A stretch of DNA of 43,359 nucleotides from an uncultured Lachnospiraceae bacterium (GCA_902793685.1 CADBEN010000018.1:1-43359), one strand, 5' to 3'. Shown: positions 15,154-23,999, counted from the first letter of the stretch. The notes: generated by a model from the letters alone, not told the origin. Made by a program: numbers and translations.

Positions 15154-16002
15154 TCAGGGATGGTTCTTCCGGTACTGTGTCGGGGAAACCCCGGTGAAGC
15201 GCCTGAAGGAAGATGAGAAATGTTCGATGGAGGAGAAGCCTGTGCGCTCGCCGATCTCGGTTACGCTGAGACCGGTGTTCAGCAGAAGCTGCGCTGCCGC
15301 GGCGATCCGGGCCTCATTCAACTTTTGGGAGAACGTCTTGCCGAAGTTTCGCTGCAGCAGGCGCTGGGTCTGGCGGACGCTCAGATGGAGGATCGCAGCA
15401 AGCTCCTCCAGCGTCAGGGTCCGGTAGCGGAAGAAAAAAGCATCTTCCACCACAGGCATCAGCCTCGTATAGGTCATGGCCGGCATGGATGGGTCCGCGG
15501 TCTTTTCCTGCCCCGGATGAGAATATATGCGGGTAAGTGTGATAATGATCTGCTTAAGAATTGTTTCGGACATCTCCGGTGTGCCTGGCCGGGGATGTCT
15601 TTTTTCTTCGATCAGCTGCCGGAGCAGCGGAAAGAGACGGCCTTCATCCTGACTCATCCAGAAGGTGGTTTCGGCGAACAGGGAGAAGAAATCAGGCCCG
15701 GATATGGAAGACCGGCGGCAGTTGAGATAGAGACAGTATTCGATGACCGGCGCACTGCGGTCAGAGGTCTGGGAATGGATCACACCGGGACCGGTGATGT
15801 AAAGGGTATCGGTTTCTACCGGATATTTCCGGCTGTCGATGGTCACGCTGCCTTTTCCCTGCGCGGTGTAATGGATCTCATAGCTGGTATTGGAGTGGGC
15901 GTGCGCCGCGATGACCGGACGAAGCTCCTCGATGCGCACATGCACCGGTTCGATCAGCAGAGATCCGAGTTCGAAGGTACCTGAGAATTCATAGGTTTCC
16001 AA
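15154..16002 (-). CDS. AraC-family transcriptional regulator
   Basis: A 282-aa regulator. The N-terminal ~130 residues form a cupin-like ligand domain (HAHSNTSYEIHYTAQGKG), and the C-terminal ~100 hold two helix-turn-helix units: LEELAAILHLSVRQTQRLLQ and VTEIGERTGFSSIEHFSSSF with the family-ending F-R-R-F-x-G-x-S-P-x-x-[YF]R. The start appears to be TTG at 16002 with GGAGG 9 nt upstream; I see no ATG in that position. It diverges from the zinc-dependent dehydrogenase gene and probably controls it, a common arrangement for sugar-linked AraC regulators. Ligand unknown. Confidence 0.92.
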   Translation of the reverse strand: METYEFSGTFELGSLLIEPVHVRIEELRPVIAAHAHSNTSYEIHYTAQGKGSVTIDSRKYPVETDTLYITGPGVIHSQTSDRSAPVIEYCLYLNCRRSSISGPDFFSLFAETTFWMSQDEGRLFPLLRQLIEEKRHPRPGTPEMSETILKQIIITLTRIYSHPGQEKTADPSMPAMTYTRLMPVVEDAFFFRYRTLTLEELAAILHLSVRQTQRLLQRNFGKTFSQKLNEARIAAAAQLLLNTGLSVTEIGERTGFSSIEHFSSSFRRFTGVSPTQYRKNHP

Positions 16003-16085
16003 TGCCTGTTTCCTCCGGGTTGATTTTTCCGTATCAAACTCCCGTCATGCCATGCTGTCAGACTGTACTGCTTTTTTGCAAATTT

Positions 16086-16114
16086 ATTATACAATACATG
16101 GATTTGTATGAAAA
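16086..16114 (-). promoter_or_regulatory. Predicted promoter of the AraC gene
   Basis: On the minus strand TTTTCA (16114-16109), 17 bp and a perfect TATAAT (16091-16086). It lies in the 219-bp region shared with the divergent dehydrogenase gene. Confidence 0.55.
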
Positions 16115-16221
16115 CGACACGTTTAACAAAAACAGGTCACGGCAGCATCTAACCTCCATGAAAGCGAAAGAATATACTGTTGTTGAACGGCAGGACAACC
16201 GGCAAAAATGGAGGTGTGATC

Positions 16222-17283
16222 ATGAAAATCAAGATGCGGGGCGCGATTCTTCCGGGCAACAGCACCGTGGAGATAAAGGAATTTGACATGCCCACCCCGG
16301 GCTACGGACAGGTCGTGGTAAAGACCAAAGCTTCTACTATCTGCGGATCGGACATCCGCGCTATTTACAGGGCTCATCTGGGCAAGGGACCTGAGGGCTA
16401 CCAGCCTGGCATGATCGCCGGCCACGAACCCTGTGGCATTATTGAGGTCGAGGGGGAAGGCCTGAAGCGCTTCAGGAAAGGCGACCGCGTCATCGTGTAT
16501 CACATTTCCGGCTGCGGCGTTTGCTACGACTGCCGGCGCGGTTATTACATCTCCTGCAAGAGCCCGTTCCGCGCAGCATACGGCTGGCAGCGCAATGGCG
16601 GAATGGCTCCCTATATTCTGTGTGACGAGAAGGATCTGATCGCGCTGCCGGACGAGCTGACCTATGAAGACGGCGCACAGGTTGCCTGCGGCTTCGGCAC
16701 AGTCTACGAGGGACTGATGAAGGTCGGTATCTCGGGCAATGACCGTGTGCTGGTCACCGGCCTGGGTCCGGTGGGACTGGCGGCGCTGATGCTTGCGAAA
16801 GCCATGGGCTGCGATATGACCATCGGCACCGATGTCAACGAGGAGCGCATGCAGCTGGCGAAGGATCTCGGCCTTGCCGACTATGTATTCAATTCTGCGG
16901 ATGCGGAGGCATGCCAGGCAAAGATCATGGAAGTGACGGGCGGTTTTGGCTGTGAGCGTGCGGCAGACTGCTCCGGCAATCCGGCCGCCCGTGCGCTGGC
17001 CATCCGCTGCACCCGGGAATGGGGAAAAATGGTGATGATCGGCGAGGGAAATGACGTGACCTTCAATCCTTCCCCGGATATCATGCACGGCCAGAAGACC
17101 ATCTGCGGATCCTGGGTCACCTCTCTGTGGCGCATGGAGGAGCTGGTAGAGCATCTGGTGCGCTGGGGTATCCATCCCGATAAGCTGATCACCCATCGGT
17201 TTGAACTGAAGGATGTGGATAAGGCGTATGAACTGATGGCGAGCGGAAAATGCGGAAAGGTCGCAGTGGTTTTCCCGGACTGA
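16222..17283 (+). CDS. Zinc-dependent medium-chain alcohol/polyol dehydrogenase
   Basis: A 353-aa MDR-superfamily dehydrogenase. Catalytic zinc ligands C41 and the H68-E69 pair (GHEP) are present, and the structural zinc site is complete (C98, C101, C104, C112). The Rossmann segment VLVTGLGPVGLAALMLAKAMG carries the GxGxxG fingerprint, and TDVNEERM suggests NAD use through the Asp at the strand end. The closest characterised groups oxidise polyols, threonine or inositols; the substrate cannot be fixed from sequence. ATG 16222 follows GGAGGTG. The divergent AraC regulator and a strong terminator at 17314 make it a single-gene unit. Confidence 0.92.
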   Translation: MKIKMRGAILPGNSTVEIKEFDMPTPGYGQVVVKTKASTICGSDIRAIYRAHLGKGPEGYQPGMIAGHEPCGIIEVEGEGLKRFRKGDRVIVYHISGCGVCYDCRRGYYISCKSPFRAAYGWQRNGGMAPYILCDEKDLIALPDELTYEDGAQVACGFGTVYEGLMKVGISGNDRVLVTGLGPVGLAALMLAKAMGCDMTIGTDVNEERMQLAKDLGLADYVFNSADAEACQAKIMEVTGGFGCERAADCSGNPAARALAIRCTREWGKMVMIGEGNDVTFNPSPDIMHGQKTICGSWVTSLWRMEELVEHLVRWGIHPDKLITHRFELKDVDKAYELMASGKCGKVAVVFPD

Positions 17284-17313
17284 TCCGCTGATCACAGAAG
17301 TGTGATACGGAAC

Positions 17314-17365
17314 AAAAAACTGCTTCATCCCGCAGGGAGATCCCTGCAGGATGAAGCAGTTTTTT
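17314..17365. terminator. Bidirectional rho-independent terminator
   Basis: AAAAAACTGCTTCATCC pairs with GGATGAAGCAGTTTTTT, with further CGCAGGGA/TCCCTGC pairing above it. Runs of A and T flank the stem, serving the rightward dehydrogenase and the leftward lipoprotein gene. Confidence 0.95.
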
Positions 17366-17399
17366 GTTTCGGAATGAGCAGCCTGTAATCCCTTCAGGA

Positions 17400-19433
17400 T
17401 CACCAGTACTCGTACTGGTCCGGACGGATCCAGCTGAAGAGTTCTCTGCCGCTGTAGTCCCGGATGATGTATTTGCAGGAATTCCAGTCATAGAAGACGC
17501 AGAAATTCTCATCTATCAGGGTGGGATAATAGGAGGAGCTTTTATCTTCCCGGTAGACGATCCTGCCGTCCCGGTCGGCGATCAGGAAGCCGGCATCTTC
17601 ATAAGTGGGTTCTCCGTCCGCGTCCAGGAATGAATTGGTCATGCTGACGGTCAGCCAGCGGAAGGGGATGAAATCTTCGTCGGATTCATCGACCATGAAG
17701 GGCCGGATCGTCATACTCGAGCTTTCCGCCACAACTTTGCCGTTTTGTTTCAGGACGGCAGTATTCTTTACCGGATCATCATCGTAATGTAAAGTGAGCG
17801 TGATCCCGGTTCCGGAATCGTAGGTTGCGGTGTCCTCCTCATCGTTCCAGGTGCTTTCCACATGAATATGGCGGGAGGTGCTGCTGAACAGTTCATCATA
17901 CGCTTCGGGAGTGGTCAATGTCTCTGTCCGAAGCAGTTCGCCGGTATCGGCATAGACCCGGACCACTGCCTTGTATCGTTCAGTTCCGTTTTCGTCATAC
18001 CATTCCGGCCAGTTTCCCAGATAGTATACAGCGTGTTCCCCATCCGTGCATTCCGTGTAGCAGTAATCGTCAGTCGGTTCCGCCGCCCATGCTTCCCGGT
18101 CGGCGTCATAGAGGCCGATGCTTTCCACCTGGTCTTCGTTTTTATTGGCGGCTGTCCCGGTGAAGAGGATCGGGCTTGCCGGGAAGACACTGCCGCGGAT
18201 CTTAGCGATGTCTTCATCTCCCCGGATCGTGATTCCTTCGATCCGTTTTGCCACCTGGAAGTTTTCGTCCAGGATCACAACGCCGGCGTCTCCGTCAAAG
18301 CAGGCGCCGCTGATCGCAAGCCGCCGGGTATTTCCGTCCAGCCGGCCGGTTTCCAGGGATACCCGTCCGTCGAGATCTTCAGGCAGCTTTTTATCCGCTT
18401 TATTGATGCTTACGTAGCCCATTGTCTCCACCAGGGACTGGCCGTCTTCTCCGGCAAGCCAGTTGAAGAGCTGCCGTGCCTTCGTGTTTTCCGGCTCGTC
18501 CTTGCGAACGGCTGCGTAGAAGGGATTGACATAGGGGTATCTGCCTTCCCGGATGGTCTCCGGGGAAGGGTCGACATCGTCCGCAGCCATAAAGCGGAGA
18601 TTCGGACGCTGGTACATGTTCCGGGCGTAGTAATAGACGGAATAGCCCAGGGCGTTCCTTGTGTTGGAGTAGCGGGCCACGCTGTCCACCAGCTCGCCCA
18701 TCTCACCCGGACGGAGCTCGCCGGGGGCGTCCATCATGGGCGTTTCTTTCATCAGGAGCTTTTCCATAAGGGTCTGGGAGCCGGAGTTCTTTTCCCGCTG
18801 GAAGGCGATGATCTCCGTATCCTCCCCGCCGAGATCCTTCCAGTTTTGAATCTTTCCGGTGTAGATGTCCTTCAGCTGGGCCGTGGTCAGTGACTGTACC
18901 GGATTTGCGGTGTTGCAGAGAAACACCAGCGCGTCCAGACCGATGGGCTTCAGCTCCAGGTCTTTGTAGCGCGGATCCTCCATGGCGTTGGGACCGGGCT
19001 CATAAGCGATGACCAGGTCTGCTTCCCTGTCCATCAGGCGGATGTAGGCGTTGTTGGTCTTGGTGAAGCTCATGGCGCCCTCGGCGGCCGCCTGATCTTC
19101 ACCCGTGCAGAGGCGGTACAGCATCCACGCCAGAGGCAGCGTGGCGGTGGAGCCGTCGGTCACCGGGAAATCCGCAGCTTTGATCTGCGGAGCTTCGATC
19201 ACCTGCCCGGATTCCCCTGCTCCGGGGTTTGTTTCGGCGGCAGAAGCAGCGGCAGTTTCCGCGGCACCGGATGCGGCGGTGGTTTCGGCCGCGGAAGTCC
19301 CGGCAGTGGTCTCCGCTGCTGTTCCGGTGGTCTCTGCAGGAGAAGCGGTCTGCCCGCCCTGTTTCGCACAGGATGAAAAGAGCAGCGAGGCAGCCAGAAC
19401 GACGCTGAGCCATAACGCAGAAGTCTTTTTCAT
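17400..19433 (-). CDS. PstS-like lipoprotein with a large unknown C-terminal domain
   Basis: A 677-aa surface lipoprotein. Signal peptide and lipobox (LLFSSC, Cys ~22) are followed by a low-complexity Ala/Glu/Thr linker to ~75. Residues ~85-345 look like a periplasmic-binding domain of the PstS/phosphate group: LTTAQLKDIYTGKIQNWKDLGG, then SGSQTLMEKLL and ALGYSVYYYAR match that family's conserved segments. The remaining ~330 residues are beta-rich and acidic with repeated DxDG-like turns (DADGEPTYEDAG, DRDGRIVY), and I do not recognise them. No pstCAB transporter genes are nearby. It may act as a sensor or scavenger rather than part of an ABC importer. Flanked by a terminator and a divergent corA. 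Confidence 0.8.
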   Translation of the reverse strand: MKKTSALWLSVVLAASLLFSSCAKQGGQTASPAETTGTAAETTAGTSAAETTAASGAAETAAASAAETNPGAGESGQVIEAPQIKAADFPVTDGSTATLPLAWMLYRLCTGEDQAAAEGAMSFTKTNNAYIRLMDREADLVIAYEPGPNAMEDPRYKDLELKPIGLDALVFLCNTANPVQSLTTAQLKDIYTGKIQNWKDLGGEDTEIIAFQREKNSGSQTLMEKLLMKETPMMDAPGELRPGEMGELVDSVARYSNTRNALGYSVYYYARNMYQRPNLRFMAADDVDPSPETIREGRYPYVNPFYAAVRKDEPENTKARQLFNWLAGEDGQSLVETMGYVSINKADKKLPEDLDGRVSLETGRLDGNTRRLAISGACFDGDAGVVILDENFQVAKRIEGITIRGDEDIAKIRGSVFPASPILFTGTAANKNEDQVESIGLYDADREAWAAEPTDDYCYTECTDGEHAVYYLGNWPEWYDENGTERYKAVVRVYADTGELLRTETLTTPEAYDELFSSTSRHIHVESTWNDEEDTATYDSGTGITLTLHYDDDPVKNTAVLKQNGKVVAESSSMTIRPFMVDESDEDFIPFRWLTVSMTNSFLDADGEPTYEDAGFLIADRDGRIVYREDKSSSYYPTLIDENFCVFYDWNSCKYIIRDYSGRELFSWIRPDQYEYW

Positions 19434-19610
19434 TCGGTATCCTTTCTCTTTTTATGATCGTGTTCCATATCAGTATCATAACATGAAAAAGGATGCTCTT
19501 GATTGTTTTGCCGGATACAGCGTGTTAGAATTTTAGGAAGGATTATTAAAGAAACAGCCGGGAAAAGCCTGGTCTGACAGACGCGGACCGGGCGGAAGAG
19601 AGGGATCTGC

Positions 19611-20525
19611 ATGTACTATGTGATCGAAAGCATCCTCCGCGAATGCACCTTTGAAGAATGTCACAGCGGGAAAAGTCAGTATGTGGCGGTCCTTTCGCCG
19701 GAAGAATGGCAGAAGGAGCGGGACACTTTTGAGATGGGGATCGATCTGGATCTCAATATCAGGCAGGTCTATAACACGAAGGCGGAAGTGAACTACGATT
19801 CCATTACGGGATCATTCTCTGTCCCGGACCGGAGAAACATGGCCGGGGAATACAGGAAATTCGCTTTTGCACTGGATGAGAAGGGGATCGTGTTTATCGA
19901 TCCCGGGGACACGGTCCTGCGGATCCTGCAGAGGATCATCAGTACAAAAAAATGGCGCATGCCAAGTCTCGAGAGATTCATCTATGATTTTCTGGAACAG
20001 ATCATCCAGGAGGACCTGTTCCTTCTGGAAGGTTACGAGAAAGAGCTGGATGCCATTGAAAAGCAGATCGAAAGAGATCAGGAAGCAGATCTTGAACGGG
20101 TGAATGATATACGCGGCTTCCTGAGAGATCTGCGGAATCATTACGCGCAGCTCATGGATCTGGCGCAGGAACTGGAAGAGAATGAAAACAACTTTTTCAA
20201 GGCGGAGAATATCCGGTTCTTTAAATTGTTCTACAACCGGGTCTCGCGGCTTGTCGACACGGCGAACTCTCTTCTGGACTTTACTCTTCAGGTCCGTGAC
20301 ACGAACAAGTCCAGGCTGGATGTAAAACAGAACCGGATCATGACGATCCTTACCGTGGTGACCACTGTTTTCATGCCGCCGACTCTGATCGTCGGATGGT
20401 ATGGGATGAACTTTAAATACATGCCGGAGCTCGAATGGGAATACGGATATCCGGCGGTGATCATCCTGAGTATTCTGATCTCCGTGGGGTGCCTGGTCTT
20501 TTTCAAGCATAAGAAATGGCTGTGA
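19611..20525 (+). CDS. CorA-family magnesium/divalent cation channel
   Basis: A 304-aa CorA-family protein. The signature GMN is at residues 265-267 (WYGMNF), between the two C-terminal membrane helices (~240-262 and ~283-300). A long N-terminal cytosolic domain contains the expected extended helices (~125-230, rich in Glu/Lys). CorA forms a pentameric Mg2+ channel gated by cytosolic Mg2+. The loop after GMN (FKYMPELEW) keeps the family's acidic character. The next gene begins within 40 nt of its stop. Confidence 0.94.
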   Translation: MYYVIESILRECTFEECHSGKSQYVAVLSPEEWQKERDTFEMGIDLDLNIRQVYNTKAEVNYDSITGSFSVPDRRNMAGEYRKFAFALDEKGIVFIDPGDTVLRILQRIISTKKWRMPSLERFIYDFLEQIIQEDLFLLEGYEKELDAIEKQIERDQEADLERVNDIRGFLRDLRNHYAQLMDLAQELEENENNFFKAENIRFFKLFYNRVSRLVDTANSLLDFTLQVRDTNKSRLDVKQNRIMTILTVVTTVFMPPTLIVGWYGMNFKYMPELEWEYGYPAVIILSILISVGCLVFFKHKKWL

Positions 20526-20561
20526 CACTTTTTTGCGGAGCCGGCTGCGAAAGGAGCGGTA

Positions 20562-21133
20562 ATGGACAATTCGATCTTCAGGAAAAAAGTCTGGAACGGA
20601 TCTCGTCTCCGGAATCTCTCAATGACTATCTCCATGTCACCAGTCCCGCTGTCTGGCTGATCCTGACGGCGGTCATTCTGCTGCTTGCCGGCATGCTGAT
20701 CTGGAGTTCAGTCGCAAGCATCGACAGCTTTGCCACCGGATCCGCGCGGGTGGAAAAAGGCAGCATGTACATTGAGTTCGACAATGAGCAGATCGCAGAT
20801 AATGTACAGCCCGGAATGACGGTCATCGCGGGAGAGACGGAGAGCAGGATCACCAGCATCGGCACCAATGATATGGGGGAACTGTTCGCGCTGGCGCCCA
20901 CGGGGCTTCCGGACGGTTTTTACACAGTCCGGGTCCTTTTCCGGCAGACGCAGGTGCTGGCTTACGCGAATCTCGACAGAAGCCAGGTCGATTTCGTGAA
21001 GAGGATCGAGCTTGACTATGAGCACGGCAGAAAGGTCTATGAGATCAAGTTCTATCAGGGCGGATTCGAGTATGAGTTCGATGTCGACGCAGAGAACGGT
21101 TCGATCCTGAAGTATGAGAAGGATTTTGACTGA
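20562..21133 (+). CDS. HlyD-like (NHLM type) membrane protein fused to PepSY, frameshifted
   Basis: With AAAGGAG at 20549-20555 the natural start is ATG 20562 (MDNSIFRKK), the beginning expected of the HlyD-like secretion proteins of NHLM bacteriocin systems, which continue SLERISSPExLNDY. Here that continuation lies in the -1 frame: AGG then six A (20583-20588) would need one more A. From there the frame is open to 21133: a membrane helix at ~32-52, a short beta region, and a C-terminal ~60 residues that read as a PepSY domain (VYEIKFYQGGFEYEFDVDAENG). The repaired product would be ~190 aa. Alternatively translation starts at ATG 20516 inside corA, but without a ribosome site. No NHLM peptidase/ABC transporter or precursor gene is present. 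Confidence 0.7.
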
Positions 21134-21173
21134 TCAGATATAAAAGATCAGGCCGGGATCAAACTGCAGAACA

Positions 21174-21212
21174 AAAAACAACAGGCTGTCCGAAGCGGGC
21201 AGCCTGTCTTTT
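21174..21212. terminator. Bidirectional rho-independent terminator
   Basis: ACAGGCTG (21181-21188) pairs with CAGCCTGT (21200-21207), with an A-run before and TCTTTTGTTT after. It ends both the rightward HlyD-like gene and the leftward glutamate dehydrogenase operon. Confidence 0.9.
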
Positions 21213-21245
21213 GTTTGAAAGAGTTCAATGGAGCCGGTAAGGGGA

Positions 21246-22589
21246 TCACAGGCCCTGCGCCATCATGGCTTCCGCGATCCGCTTGAAGCCTGCGATGTCG
21301 TTTCCTGCGATCAGGTCGTAGCCGAGACCGTACTTTTCAGATGCAGCCACGGAAGCATCATAGATGGACCCCATGATGTCCTGAAGACGCTGGTCGATCT
21401 CTGCGCGCTTCCAGCTGTAACGGACGCTGTTCTGCGCCATTTCCAGAGCGGAGACTGCAACGCCGCCGCAGCCCGAAGCCTTGGAACCTGCGGTGAGGAC
21501 CTTCTTGCTCATGCGGAGGATCTTCAGCGCGTCGCGGGTCGCCGGCATGTTCGCGCACTCGACATAGTAACGGTAGCCGTTGGTCAGGATCGCGACCGCG
21601 TCGTGGACGCCGATCTCGTTCTGGGTCGCGCACGGCATGGCGATGTCTGCCTCGACCTCCCACGGACGCTCGCCCGCGAAGAAGGGAACGTTGAACTTGT
21701 CGGCATAGGGCTTGACCTTGTCGACGCCGCTCATACGCATCTGGACCATGAAGTCGAACTTCTCCTGGGTGTTCACGCCGGATTCATCGTAGATGTAGCC
21801 GTCCGGGCCGGACAGAGTAACGACCTTGCCGCCGAACTCGGTTGCCTTGCGGCAGACGCCCCAGGACATGTTTCCGAAACCGGAGACCGCGATCCGCTTT
21901 CCTTCCAGCTTCTCGCCGCGGTGCTCAAGCATGCGGTTGAGGAAGTAGACAGCGCCGAAGCCTGCCGCTTCCTGACGGACCTTGGATCCGCCGTAGGTCA
22001 GACCCTTGCCGGTCAGGGCGCTGGACTCGGATCTTGCGGTGAGGCGCTTGTACTGGCCGTACAGGTAGCCGATCTCACGGGAACCGACGCCGATATCGCC
22101 GCCTGCGACGTCCGTGTCGGCACCGAGGTAACGGTACAGGGAATTCATGTAGCTCTGGCAGAAGCGCATGATCTCACGGTTGCTCTTGCCTCTGGGATCG
22201 AAGTCCGCGCCGCCGGCGGCACCGCCGATGGGCAGTCCGGTCAGAGCGTTCTTGTAGGTCTGCTCAAAGCCGAGGAACTTCACCACGGAGGGAGTTACGG
22301 AAGGATGGAAGCGAAGTCCGCCCTTGAACGGTCCGATGGCGCTGTTGAACTGGACACGGAAGCCGTGGTTGGTGTGGACGACGCCGTAATCATCGACCCA
22401 CGGGACCAGGAAGGAGAACATTCTCTCCGGCTCCACCATGCGGCTCAGGAGATCCATCTTCTCATAGCGCGGATCATCCACTGCCGGCGCGATCATTTCC
22501 AGCCAGGTCAGAGCACTCTGAAGGTACTCCGGCTCGTGGGAATAGAGTCTGATCAGATTATCTGATACACGTTTTACATATTCATTCAT
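21246..22589 (-). CDS. Glutamate dehydrogenase paralog lacking the catalytic lysine
   Basis: A 447-aa hexameric-type glutamate dehydrogenase that aligns without gaps, as far as I can place it, with the C. symbiosum enzyme through residue 380: K89 and K113 (substrate), D165 (catalytic), T193, V377 and S380 fall at the same numbers. Position 125, the catalytic lysine in GG[AG]KGGSDFDP, is Ala here (GGAAGGADFDP; codon GCC at 22217-22215), and pocket residue 163 is Gly instead of Ala. The coenzyme domain is intact (SGFGNMSWG, LSGPDGYIYD, the latter like NAD-using enzymes). It follows a fully catalytic paralog by 12 nt with a GGAGG ribosome site. Expected to be inactive or changed in activity, and perhaps a partner subunit of the upstream enzyme. 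Confidence 0.9.
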   Translation of the reverse strand: MNEYVKRVSDNLIRLYSHEPEYLQSALTWLEMIAPAVDDPRYEKMDLLSRMVEPERMFSFLVPWVDDYGVVHTNHGFRVQFNSAIGPFKGGLRFHPSVTPSVVKFLGFEQTYKNALTGLPIGGAAGGADFDPRGKSNREIMRFCQSYMNSLYRYLGADTDVAGGDIGVGSREIGYLYGQYKRLTARSESSALTGKGLTYGGSKVRQEAAGFGAVYFLNRMLEHRGEKLEGKRIAVSGFGNMSWGVCRKATEFGGKVVTLSGPDGYIYDESGVNTQEKFDFMVQMRMSGVDKVKPYADKFNVPFFAGERPWEVEADIAMPCATQNEIGVHDAVAILTNGYRYYVECANMPATRDALKILRMSKKVLTAGSKASGCGGVAVSALEMAQNSVRYSWKRAEIDQRLQDIMGSIYDASVAASEKYGLGYDLIAGNDIAGFKRIAEAMMAQGL

Positions 22590-22601
22590 GCAAGCGCCTC
22601 C

Positions 22602-23948
22602 TTATACCAGGCCGTAAGCCAGCATGGAGTCTGCCACCTTCAGGAAGCCGGCGATATTGGCTCCTACCATCAGATTGCCCGGATGGCCGTATTCTGCGGC
22701 TGCCGCGGCGACATTCTTGTACAGGTCGGACATGATGCCCTTCAGCTTCTCATCGACCTCTTCGAAGGTCCAGTAGAAACGCATGGAGTTCTGGCTCATC
22801 TCCAGAGCGGAGACTGCGACGCCGCCGGCGTTGGATGCCTTGGAGGGCGTATACATAAGGCCTGCTTCCAGGATCGCGTCGATGCCGTCCGGAGTGGTGG
22901 GCATGTTGGAGCCTTCGCAGACTGCCTTGCAGCCGTTGGCGATCAGGGCCTTTGCGGACTCGAGGTTGATCTCGTTCTGGGTCGCGCACGGGAATGCGAG
23001 ATCGCAGGGGATGGTCCAGATGCCTCTGCAGCCTTCGTGATACTCTGCGGAGGGCTTTCTCTCGACGTAGACCTTGATTCTCTTGCGCTCGACTTCCTTG
23101 ATCTGCTTGATCAGGTCGAGATCGATGCCGTCCTTGTCATAGATATATCCGTTGGAATCGGACATTGCGACGACCTTTGCGCCGAGCTCGGTGGCCTTCT
23201 GGCAGCAGTAGATCGCGACGTTTCCGGAACCGGAGACAACAGCGATCTTGCCTTCGAAGCTGTCGCCGTGGTCCTTCAGCATGCAGTCGGTGAAGTAGCA
23301 CAGTCCGAAGCCGGTAGCTTCCTTACGTGCCAGGGATCCGCCGTAGCTTAAGCCCTTGCCGGTCAGGGTTCCGGTGAACTCGTTGCGCAGGCGCTTATAC
23401 TGACCGAACAGATAGCCGATCTCGCGGGCACCGACACCGATATCGCCGGCCGGGACGTCCGTATCCGGTCCGATGTGGCGGAACAGCTCGTTCATGAAGC
23501 TCTGGCAGAAACGCATGACCTCTGCGTCGGACTTGCCGTGGGGATCAAAGTCAGAGCCGCCCTTGCCGCCGCCGATCGGAAGTCCGGTCAGGGAGTTCTT
23601 AAAGGTCTGCTCAAAGCCCAGGAACTTGATGATGCTCTCGTTGACAGAGGGATGGAAGCGAAGTCCGCCCTTGTACGGTCCGATGGCGCTGTTGAACTGG
23701 ATACGGTATCCGCGGTTGATATGGATATTGCCCTGATCATCCTCCCACGGAACACGGAACTTGATGGTGCGCTCCGGCTCGACCAGAGCGTCCATAACAC
23801 CTTCGGTGATCAGTTCCGGACGTGCATCGCAGACCGGGGAGAGGGAAGCCAGCACTTCGCGGACAGCCTGATGAAACTCCGGCTCGTTGGGGTCGCGTGC
23901 GATGACCTTCTCCATCAACTCGTTCAGATAGGCATTTTCGATACTCAT
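22602..23948 (-). CDS. gdhA: Glutamate dehydrogenase, catalytically complete
   Basis: A 448-aa enzyme interconverting glutamate with 2-oxoglutarate and ammonia. All key residues are present: K93, K117 and catalytic K129 (LPIGGGKGGSDFDP), D169, and the VAVSALEMSQNS segment. The Rossmann domain carries SGSGNVAIY and SDSNGYIYD; Ser at that strand end is usual in NADP-preferring members, in contrast with the paralog's NAD-like LSGPDG. ATG 23948 has GGAGG 8 nt upstream; an in-frame TTG further out is unlikely. First gene of a two-gene operon with the promoter at 24000-24028. The pair differs in coenzyme signature and catalytic competence. Confidence 0.95.
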   Translation of the reverse strand: MSIENAYLNELMEKVIARDPNEPEFHQAVREVLASLSPVCDARPELITEGVMDALVEPERTIKFRVPWEDDQGNIHINRGYRIQFNSAIGPYKGGLRFHPSVNESIIKFLGFEQTFKNSLTGLPIGGGKGGSDFDPHGKSDAEVMRFCQSFMNELFRHIGPDTDVPAGDIGVGAREIGYLFGQYKRLRNEFTGTLTGKGLSYGGSLARKEATGFGLCYFTDCMLKDHGDSFEGKIAVVSGSGNVAIYCCQKATELGAKVVAMSDSNGYIYDKDGIDLDLIKQIKEVERKRIKVYVERKPSAEYHEGCRGIWTIPCDLAFPCATQNEINLESAKALIANGCKAVCEGSNMPTTPDGIDAILEAGLMYTPSKASNAGGVAVSALEMSQNSMRFYWTFEEVDEKLKGIMSDLYKNVAAAAAEYGHPGNLMVGANIAGFLKVADSMLAYGLV

Positions 23949-23999
23949 GAGAAGTTCCTCCAATTCACTTTAGTATGGTAATGCATTGCGTTGGGGACA

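Noticed and set aside
20583-20589. Programmed -1 frameshift of the dnaX type at the A-run
   Set aside because: The A-AAA-AAG heptamer is present but in the wrong phase relative to the ATG 20562 frame, and I see no clear stimulatory stem just after it. A lost base or transcriptional slippage is simpler.
21228-22565. 445-codon open frame on the plus strand opposite the glutamate dehydrogenase paralog
   Set aside because: It is an antisense shadow of a GC-rich coding gene: no ribosome site, no recognisable domain, and the minus-strand frame matches a known enzyme over its full length.
22602-23948. Both glutamate dehydrogenases as simple redundant duplicates
   Set aside because: They differ in coenzyme signature (SDSNG against SGPDG) and in the catalytic lysine, so equal function is unlikely.
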